From NCBI RefSeq assembly GCF_910596095.1, contig NC_056536.1:19529791-19593790 (forward strand): a stretch of DNA of 64,000 nucleotides. Reading direction: 5' to 3'. Positions 12,134-21,100 of the stretch are shown here, one piece after another. How positions within the stretch are numbered: the first letter of the stretch is position 1; each line of letters opens with the position of its first letter. The translations under genes were made by a program, and so were the position numbers. Under the pieces are notes generated by a model. The model did not search any database. It had not been told where the DNA came from and saw nothing but the letters and a program-made list of their open reading frames with translations. The DNA is from Thunnus maccoyii (taxonomy: Eukaryota > Chordata > Actinopteri > Scombriformes > Scombridae).

Positions 12134-13117
12134 ATAGCCTAACCCCTGCAGGCTTTATATTTTGTTTATTTATTATACATATTAAAGAGACATTTTTTTA
12201 TTATTATTGTTGAAGAGCCATTTGTTTATTAAGGGGACGTTTCCCAATGTACAGAACCTTGTGAGGTGGTTTCTCAAAGTGAATATTATTATTATTATTT
12301 TTTTTTATGTGGCTGGGAGCTGGTTTCAGGCTACTTTCCGATCAACTGTGGTCTGGAGGATCAGTACCGCCACAATTGATGTCACTAAGTTGTCATATCA
12401 GGCTACCTGTTATGTTCCGTTTGTGGGCAACTTTTATTTACAAACATGTAAATAATATTAACAATAATAATACCTGTGAATAAGAAGAAGAATGTCACAT
12501 GAAAACAGAACAAATTTAGCAGCATGTGCTTAACTAAAACCATTCAGATTAAGGCAATTATACTAATTCTTATGGTCAGAAAAGTGTTGTTTTTTTCCAC
12601 TCTACAGAAAGGCAAACTTTTTCTGCAACAGGTCTGGACCACTTGTGAATTTTTTTCATACCAAAGAGAAAATTCCCTAATAACCTTAACCCTAACAGAA
12701 TCCAAAACTTAGCTTTATTTGTTTTTTTTATTTCATTGTGGGTCCTTACTAAATAAAAAAAACACAAATAAAACTAATAGCAACAATATACTGTGCCCAC
12801 ACAGTATATTTAATGTACTACTGAATGCTTAAATTCAACATTGTGGAGTGGCAATAGAGAGCTGATCTGGTGCCAGTCCTGCTCACTTTGTGGTTAATTC
12901 TGTTTACCTGGCACTGTAGGTTGGGCCAACCAGTCAGACAAGAGTTATACAATAGCTGTTCTGCTTTGAAGAGCAACATCACACCCTTAAAATACATTTA
13001 CACTTCAGTTATTGACACTGACATTTAAAAGTTGTTTTCATAACTACAGAGATAGAGAAAAAGAGAGTACAGACAAAAGGGGAGAAGTTAAACTGAAACT
13101 TAACTTCAGTCTGTAAC
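12134..13117. other. Unassigned loop sequence (block 2)
   Basis: AT-rich DNA between the LTR-like segment and the dispersed repeat. I see no supported gene or recognisable element; the equivalent in block 3 is 35817-36802. Confidence 0.5.
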
Positions 13118-13215
13118 TGTGTAATGGTTAGCACTGTCATCAGGTTTGAACCTGCTGGCCAGCCAGCTGAATTTGCATGTTCTCCCTGTGCCTGCATGAA
13201 TTTCCTCTGGAAGGA
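13118..13215 (+). repeat. Degraded dispersed fish repeat (TTTGCATGTTCTCC type)
   Basis: Text such as GGTTAGCACTGTC, GGTTTGAACCTGCTGGCC and TTTGCATGTTCTCCCTGTG matches the order of a widespread vertebrate repeat seen in many fish genomes. Class not settled from this fragment. Repeated at 36803-36900. Confidence 0.45.
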
Positions 13216-13415
13216 GACTTGTGAGGTCAGCCACCAAAAGATCCAAGGCAGCTATAAAGGATTTATCAACTTCAGAGGGTGAGATTGGAGAGACTGTATA
13301 CAACGACTGCTGCCCAGGTGCCTCATAAGTCATAGCTTTATGCGAGAGTAGCAAAGAGGAAGCCACTATTGGAAAAAACTCAAATGACATCTCAGCTAAA
13401 GTTTGTGTAACAGCA

Positions 13416-13502
13416 TATAAAAAGCGCCGAAGTCAGCAGGAAGAAGTTCTGTAGTCTGATTGTGTTGTGGAAATATTAAGCGATGGTCAGCACTTCAGTG
13501 GA
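13416..13502 (+). promoter_or_regulatory. TATA box and 7-codon mini-exon with donor (block 2)
   Basis: A textbook TATAAAA (13416-13422) lies 61 bp upstream of ATG at 13483, whose frame reads MVSTSVE up to a perfect donor GTAAGT (13503). This is the pattern of a promoter plus first coding exon, but I see no recognisable following exon before the inverted-repeat arm. It may be the stranded front end of a captured gene. Repeated at 37101-37187. Confidence 0.3.
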
Positions 13503-13844
13503 GTAAGTGCACACAAGCCTTTGATGTCTTAATGCAGAAAATGTTTATTGAAACACTTGGCCAAGCGGAGAACTGAAACAGTAAACATCAAGGTGTTCTG
13601 CACAAGATGCTGTCTCTTCCCATTCTCCCTTCTGAAGGTCTGACTCTTAGTCTCTAACCCCAACAGATCAGCCTACAATATGAAAAATTAGTCTAATTGG
13701 TTCTCTAGTTTCTAAACAAAGAAATGCACTTTACCCGTGTTAGTTCAGGTCATGTTGCATGGAACCTAGGTCACCGTCAGCACATTCTGGTTTGAATGTC
13801 TGATTATGCCAATGGAATCTACGCATTCACCTATCTGTGTTGTC

Positions 13845-15488
13845 CAGGTGGCACTCAACAGGACAAAACAAGCAGTTTATGAAATTTGTGCAGTTGAGGG
13901 GATTTGGTGAATCACGTGGAACAATTGTATGAGCAAACGTCACAGAAAAAGCAAGAGGTTTAGGATAGGAATAATTAAGTATACTTGCTTGAGGCTCAAT
14001 GAGCCCAAGCATGAAGCCAAAACTACACATGAATGGATTCAAAACAGTGTGGGATGGGATCAGTCATACCACACTCTCAGCTGGTAGAACAAAATAGAGG
14101 ATAACACACCTAGTTTATTTATTAATCATAAGAGTACCAGAAGAAAACACTGTTCTGTGAAAGGATCAACTAACTAGTCTTTCTTCATTTTATGCTGTAA
14201 ACATCCTCATCATTTTATCTAGCCTTCCTCATCATCATTGGTTGTAGACTGACACTGGACTTTAGAGAGGTAAATAAGCACAATGTTGATTATGGGGTGA
14301 TGAATGTTCATTCACTGGTCCTGTTATCTTTCACACTCCCTTGTCGTTTATCCAACAAGCTCTAGCCCTCACATTGTAGTGTGATGTTTGATAATTATCT
14401 TGCCTTGTTCTGTGATCTGCCAGAACTTCCAGATACTGTGTAGGATTTTCACTCATGCAGTCACCAATTGCCTAGACAAAATGGAAAAAGAACACAATAA
14501 AAGAGCATAGTAAAAAATAAGTTAAAGAGACTAAAGGGAGGTATGAAACCTTAGAGAAACACAGGTGTTGTGGTTAACTTTTTCAAGCACCAAATTATGG
14601 GAAGCAAATACTGTTACTGTTACTGTTACTGTATCACATCTCGCAGTCAAATGAGTCAGGAAGAGTCCGCAGGGAAATCAAGCTTCAGATTTACATACAG
14701 AAATCAAACTCAGGGGAGATTTGCATCGCAGAATTGCATGATGAACCGGCAGCATATTGTCAGATTAGGCCACAAGCCTTCATCATTGTTTCTCCAACTT
14801 TCTCAGCTCTATTGAACCCTACGGAAAACAATTTCAGTAGGTTTAGAATGATTTAGCCACATGATATTAGCGTTAAAGAGCGTAGTGGGCGGGAGGGAGT
14901 GTAGACCTGAATGAGGGGAACGTTTCACTCTGACCATGTGGCTTTAGCTACTGAGAAAAACTGCTTCTCACTTCTGAATTTATTATTATTAATAATTCTT
15001 TTAAACCTGGTTTCTATCCCAGAGTTTCTATTAGCACTGGAAAGGCATGTTAGGCCTCCCCTTTAAAAAAAAGGGCTGACAGCTTTTAAAAGCACCTCAT
15101 TAGTCTACATTAGCTGTCTAAATGTCTTTCAGGGTCTGGGTACTCGGTGATCCATTTCGGTGATCAGACAATATGAATAATGAAAAGCATAGATACTTAG
15201 TATGGTAAAATGGTACAAATAAAGTGATGTCTCACCTCCTGACAGGGTAACATTACACAAATAAACTACCAAACTAACAAATCTCTTTTTACTGTCATGT
15301 CTATGTTAGCTACTCAAACACAAATCAATCTATTAATGATCAGATGATGCAGAGAAACCATCACATACAGTCATATTAGTAACTTACTTTTTACACTCTT
15401 CATTCTATCCAGGATTGTTATAATTAAACATTTCAACTTTTTAACAAGGGAACACACAGATCAGGGATTTAACAACAACAACAACAAC

Positions 15489-15545
<57 letters not shown>

Positions 15546-15784
15546 TTTATTTGTATAGCACTTTTCAAAACAATAGTTACTAAGTTCTTCACAGAGCATT
15601 GGAACACTCAAAGCTTATATAAAATGTAGAATGAAATAAAAACAAAACAAAATTAACAAAACCACTCAAAATCCAACCACAATAAACAAAAAATAAGCTA
15701 ACAGCAGAGTACAGATTGAGAACAGGAAAAAGTCTGTCTGTATAAGTGTGTTTTAAGAAGGGACTTGAAGGTTGAAACTGAGGT
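13845..15784 (-). repeat. Large inverted repeat, right arm (block 2)
   Basis: Inverted partner of 8253-10168. The LINE tail appears as (AAC)n(AAT)n at 15472-15544. Two local rewrites distinguish it from the block 3 arm: a 45-bp foreign patch at 14873-14917 and a short change near 15151-15162. Confidence 0.88.
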
Positions 15785-16138
15785 CATCATCATTGGTTGT
15801 AGACTGACACTGGACTTTAGAGAGGTAAATAAGCACAATGTTGATTATGGGGTGATAAATGTTCATTCACTGGTCCTGTTATCTTTCACATTCCCTTGTC
15901 GTTTATCCAACAAGCTCTAGCCCTGACATTGTAGTGTGATGTTTGGTGATTATCTTGCCTTGTTCTGTGATCTGCCAGAACTTCCAGATACTATGTAGGA
16001 TTTTCACTCATGCAGTCACCAATTGCCTAGACAAAATGGAAAAAGAACACAATAAAAGAGCATAGTAAAAAATAAGTTAAAGAGACTAAAGGGGGTATGA
16101 AACCTTAAAGAAACACAAGTGTGTGGTTAACTTTTTCA
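15785..16138 (+). repeat. Third, directly repeated copy of an arm segment (block 2)
   Basis: About 350 bp (starting CATCATCATTGGTTGTAG) that duplicates 14230-14585 of the right arm and abuts the arm's outer end. The same sequence occurs inverted in the left arm at about 9453-9812. Confidence 0.85.
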
Positions 16139-16349
16139 CAGAAAGTTGCTGCCTCATATGTCTTCAGCTCAACTTTTACTAAGAGGACTGCAGATTTTGT
16201 CACTTGCATATCACTATCATTTGCATTGTAATCGCTCCATGCTTTCAGGAGGAATGATTACAGCCAACAACAACTCTTTTAGTGAACATGTTGTATGAAC
16301 ATTGGAGTATTGTTTAAAGGGAGACTTAAAAAATGGTGAAACTATCCTT

Positions 16350-16510
16350 TCAAATAATTTTTATACCGATGATGTAATATTATTCTTGTAGAACCTGGTG
16401 AATCACCTAATCAAGTCATTAAACATTTCAACTCCTCCTGTATCCAACTCAAAAACTGGAATAAATCTGGAATGAATAAACTAACTAAAATATCTGTTTA
16501 AATCAGAGAA
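16350..16510 (+). mobile_element. L1-like RT relic (block 2)
   Basis: Plus-strand frame reads FYTDDVILFL, close to the RT catalytic box FADDVILFL of fish L1 elements, then a stop and further L1-like spacing. Only a short decayed fragment. Block 3 counterpart is about 40037-40195. The rest of 16139-17040 holds nothing I recognise. Confidence 0.35.
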
Positions 16511-17042
16511 AAAATCATGATACAAGTTCAGTTTCAGGCAAGTTATGTCAGCAAATACATATTCAGTAAAGTAAAATCTTACACCCCTGAGATGTGGTAG
16601 TGGTGGAGTAGGTGATGAATCTGAAGCAATTTATATTTATAGTTTAAACATTTCCAGTGTCACAGAACTGAAAACGTTTTCACTTGACGAGACTGACATT
16701 GGTTATTATATTTCAATTTCAAGCGGTGTAGTTTTTCTCATTTGTGATTGTTGCTCAGACATGACGTAATTTTATTAAACAAATTCATCACTGTAGGCAA
16801 CAAGGTCTCCCAAAGTGAATTAAGATTATAGGTCCTTTCTTAAAAAAAAAACAGCAAAAAAAAAAAAAACAAGTGTCAGGGTGTCAGTAACAGCTGAGCT
16901 TATCAAATAAGAACGTTCTGTACTCAATTCAAATATGTGTCTTCTTTGACATCATGAGGAGAAATATCTTGTATATTATCTCATCCCTCCCCCTTTCCAT
17001 GAGTGGATCAAAATAATAGATATGACATGGACATTGTTTGAA

Positions 17043-17180
17043 ATGCAAATAAGCCATAGCTTGTTCATAAATAGCGAGAGCAGCAGGAGTAGAATGAAAA
17101 ATAAAACAAGTAGATGTTTTGAGATTATTTTAAGATATCAATCAACAAACTGAAAGAAAGACAGAGCTTCAGAATCTCAG
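17043..17180 (+). promoter_or_regulatory. Octamer+TATA promoter and untranslated first exon, copy 2
   Basis: An ATGCAAAT octamer (17043-17050) lies 16 bp upstream of a TATA-like CATAAATA (17066-17073). Transcription would then start near 17097, and the following sequence ends in CTCAG with a strong GTAAGG donor at 17181. A matching acceptor is TTGTCAG at 18121-18127, with a consensus-like branch site TGACTAAC about 24 nt upstream. This would join a 5'UTR exon to the exon with the copy 2 start codon. The arrangement repeats upstream of copy 3. Inferred from motifs; no RNA evidence. Confidence 0.5.
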
Positions 17181-17642
17181 GTAAGGTTTTAAAATGGTTT
17201 ACAGCAGACAGTTGATTTAAACAGAGTTACCTCCAGGTTTTATACATTTTTTTTTCTTGTAACAGCTATTGTAAAAATCTATCATATGTCAATTTTAAAT
17301 ATCAATTTTGGTCTCAGTTCTATAGTTATAATTCTTATGGTGTAACTTTCTTGTAAGAATCCATACATATAAAATACTTACCGGTTCCCACTAGTACTTA
17401 AATGTAGGTACAGTGGAAGAAAACAAGACAATGAGGAACAAGGGAGTAACATTTGGGGATTTAAAGTGTCACTTCCCGACATTTCCTGTGTAACTTACCA
17501 GAACTTAAGGTGTAATTTTGTCGTATGAATCAGTACGTATGTATATGTGCAATGAAATCAAATGTTTTTGCCCTGGTTATTTTTATGCATGTGTGTTTGG
17601 CAGGTAAGTTTCACCCACACTCCAGAGATTTATTATGCTTAT

Positions 17643-17684
17643 GTCTTTTACTTCATTGTATTCATATACAATGAAGTAAAAGAC
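17643..17684. repeat. Perfect 19-bp hairpin in leader intron, copy 2
   Basis: GTCTTTTACTTCATTGTAT and its exact reverse complement flank a 4-base TCAT loop. Lies 0.5 kb downstream of the untranslated exon. Confidence 0.85.
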
Positions 17685-18151
17685 AAAATTGTACTATATA
17701 AAACTTGAACAACAAAATATCTTAACTCTTAACTAATCTATTATCTTAACTAGGGAAACAAGATTCTACAAATGTTCATGGCAATCAAAATGTAGTTATA
17801 AAATGATTAATTATAGTAAAAAAAAAAGAAACTATGGAAACTATGTTTAAATTGTACAGTGTTTTGTGTTTTGCTGATTTTTCTTGTGAAATCCTAATGT
17901 ATTTTCAGTTTTTTTAATTGCTTTTCTAAAATGTTTTTGTTGTTCAATCAATTACAAAAGACTTCCTAAGAGGACAATGACCAATTTAATAGGTAGGAGA
18001 GAAACAAGAGGCAGGTGTTGTTCAAACGCTGGGTGTCTTTTGTGTATGTCTGCCCTTATCACCTCTAGTAGATATTATAATATATCATTATTTGAGTGAC
18101 TAACCTTCATAACCGACTGCTTGTCAGGTCAACAAGAACTGAAAACGTCGG

Positions 18152-18153
18152 AG
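18152..18153. other. Deletion junction that removed SAM exons from copy 2
   Basis: Sequence to 18152 (AAAACGTCGGA) matches copy 3 up to 41829. Sequence from 18153 (GAGGAAGATCACAG) matches copy 3 from 43241. The 1411 bp at 41830-43240, holding coding exons 1-3, is missing. There is no obvious microhomology at the join. Copies 3 and 4 both have the SAM exons, so deletion in copy 2 is the simplest reading. Confidence 0.9.
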
Positions 18154-18167
18154 AGGAAGATCACAGT

Positions 18168-21100
18168 ATGAAAGTAAGACAGTCTATTTTGCTGATCCCT
18201 TAGCAGAACTGGTTTTACTGGTGCTGTTTTGGATAATAATTTCCCTGGGTTTGTCTAATGTTTGTTCTTTTGTGTTCTGCAAGGTGTTCAATGATTCTAT
18301 CCATGGTCATATCAAGTTGCATCCGCTTCTCGTCAAAATCATTGACACACCTCAGTTCCAGAGACTACGAAACATCAAGCAGCTTGGAGGGGGTTATTTT
18401 GTTTTCCCTGGAGCATCCCACAACCGCTTTGAACACTCAATCGGGTATGTCCTTATGTTTTCAGATAGACACAGTTATGTGTCTTAAGGTATTCATTCAC
18501 AAGCCAAATAAAGGGACCACTGATTTGCAGTAAAGCATAAAATACAAACAATAAAACCAAAGTAAACTCATCGCATACCTTGGTAGAGGTACTGTATAAC
18601 AATTTGGGTTTTTTTTTTTGCTGCTGTATGTGCTGGTACAGGGTGGCATACTTAGCAGGACAGCTTGTACAAAATCTGAAAACAGAGCAGGAGGAACTCG
18701 ACATCGATGACAGAGACATCCTTTGTGTGCAGATTGCTGGACTTTGCCATGACCTCGGTGAGTGATACACACCTTTCCATTGTTACATGTAGTAGTTTTT
18801 TTTAAATAGTTTTGAATTGCAAGGTGTGCTTACGAACAAAAATAACATTAGTTTTATAACTGCTGTTATGGATGTCATCATTGACTCATTCAATAAAAAG
18901 CAACTTTGGGCTGCACTCTTTGTAGATCTGATGAATGTGTGCATTTCACAAGAGCACAAACCATTGATGTTCCCACACCTATCTATGCTCTAATTGACAC
19001 AGTACAGCACTCCTACAAAACTCATGTCAAACATCTCGCTCAAAAACTTAAAATTTAAACTGGTTTCTTGTACTGGAACAGAGGTTGTTTCTCTTTTCAA
19101 AGCAGAAAACAATCTACCATACTGTGCACATTGGATTATGGTGATATCCTGTATGCTCATGCTGCTGCCACCACCCTTTAACCTCTGGATACTATCTACC
19201 ACAGTGCCATTCCATTCATACAGCAGGCAGCTATCACACTCACCACCATGAGTTATATGAAAAGTTCAGATGATCATCACTGACATCCAGAAGGCACCTG
19301 AGTCTTCATTTATAAGACATTGATACCTAAATTACTGAGTAATTTAACATCTTTAGTTGAGAGCTAATAACCATGACACAAGGTCATGGCTCATTGGCTT
19401 TAAAAGTTCCTCACACAAACTCTGAATTGGGGAAGACTGGTTTCAGGTACTATGCACCTTATTACTGGAGTGAACTGCAAAACCGCTTGAAGTTAGAGAC
19501 ACTTGTTCCTCTGAGGGATTTTATTGCTGATATTATCATTATAGCTGATATTCTTCAGAATGTTTGTGATTGTTTCAAGTAGTGTGTCTGTCAGTGTGCA
19601 TGATGATTGTTTTGTGATTGTCATGTGAATGAACCATCTTATTCTGATCCTTTGTATATGTAACATGTTCTCAGGTCTCTGTTGCAAAAGAGATGTTAAT
19701 CTCAGTGAGATTTCCTGAATAAATAAAGCTAATAAAACTATCCACTAACATGGCAAACATTTTTGACTTGCAAAAGCAACTTGCTCAAAGTCAAGTTAAA
19801 AAAGTCTGCTGTTGGAAAGAGGAGCGAGAGAGGACAATTGTTTTAATATACAATAACAATACACACTTTCAGACAGTCTCTCTTGGAAGGCATTCATAGT
19901 GTTACTTGTCTGCACACACAAAGAGTGGCAGATTGTTGTGTAAAGAATGAAAAGAGAGACCTTGGCACCCTCATTTACTCATTCACTACTACATACTATA
20001 TAATACACTTAATAGTTTCTTCTGTAGTGAGTAGTGAATCATGATTTCAGACACTTATTCATCATCATTTTGAGTTGTCAGTGACAAGTTATTTTCAACG
20101 GTAATTTTCCCATCTATAAAATGCAGAGCAGAGAGGCAGAAATAACGTCACTTTGCTGATTTTAATCATTTTGTTCATATTAGCTCAAAGATTCATACTC
20201 ACTGAGTATGTAGTTGTTGACTTTTTGTCTAACATATGCAACTGCATCAATGTTCAAATGCACTTCCAGTGCTTATAACAGTAAGTGAACATACCACTAT
20301 TCATACTGCTGTGACCTTCAGCGCTCATTCTGAAGGTCTTCTGTTCATTCAGTGGTACATTCAGTCTGTTATTGGTTCAAAACTAAACTACTAAACTATG
20401 TTTAGTTCAGTACAAAACTAGGCCTATACAAGAACAATTTATAAGCTTAAGAGCTCAATAATCTACTACAAATAACACAATCATTAACTTATATTTATTT
20501 TATCAACATCTAGGACATGGACCCTTTTCTCATCTGTTTGATGGAATGTTCATCCCCAAAGTACGTCCAGATCTGAAGTGGAAGGTAAGAAACAATTAAA
20601 CTTTTTCTGTTGCGTGTGATAAGAATATAACCAACTACAAAAATAAATCATACATTGAAAAAACACAGCCACAGACAGAAATACCAATCTCTATACTACT
20701 ACCACTGTTTATATGCTAAAAACAAAACTACATCCAGCAGCCAGCTCGTTGGAGGAATGATTACAGCAAGCAAAACCTCTTTCAATGTACATTTGGTCAC
20801 ATGACTATTAACAACCCTTTAACAACATCTTTTGGTGCCTTGGTGTTTGTATTTGCACAGATAATATGATTATCTGTCTAAATAATACAGTAAGAAGGGC
20901 ACAAAGTTATCACTGCCAGTTCAGCAGTGTAGTAATGTCCACCAACATGACAAAAGAAATATGTGCATGTCTGTTTCTCTTAAAATAAACAGTTTGACAA
21001 CCATCAACACAGATCCATCAAACTTAATTTTTTAAAGTTGTTGTTCAGACACTCAATTCAGGTCACCTGAGGAGTGAGGAGACATGACAACAAGGTAATA

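Noticed and set aside
13106-13390. 94-codon minus-strand frame in the palindrome loop (also 36791-37075)
   Set aside because: Runs across a degraded dispersed repeat; no recognisable family and no independent conservation.
16640-16780. Faint Ig-domain-like phrase (LDETDIGYY) in the spacer before copy 2
   Set aside because: Too short, no cysteine at the expected place, no splice context; probably chance or L1 relic.
18221-18283. Hydrophobic reading frame directly joined to exon 4 in copy 2 (and 43309-43371 in copy 3), resembling a signal peptide
   Set aside because: It begins at GTG rather than ATG and is the pyrimidine-rich end of intron 3 leading to a good acceptor (TTCTGCAAG); splicing explains it better.
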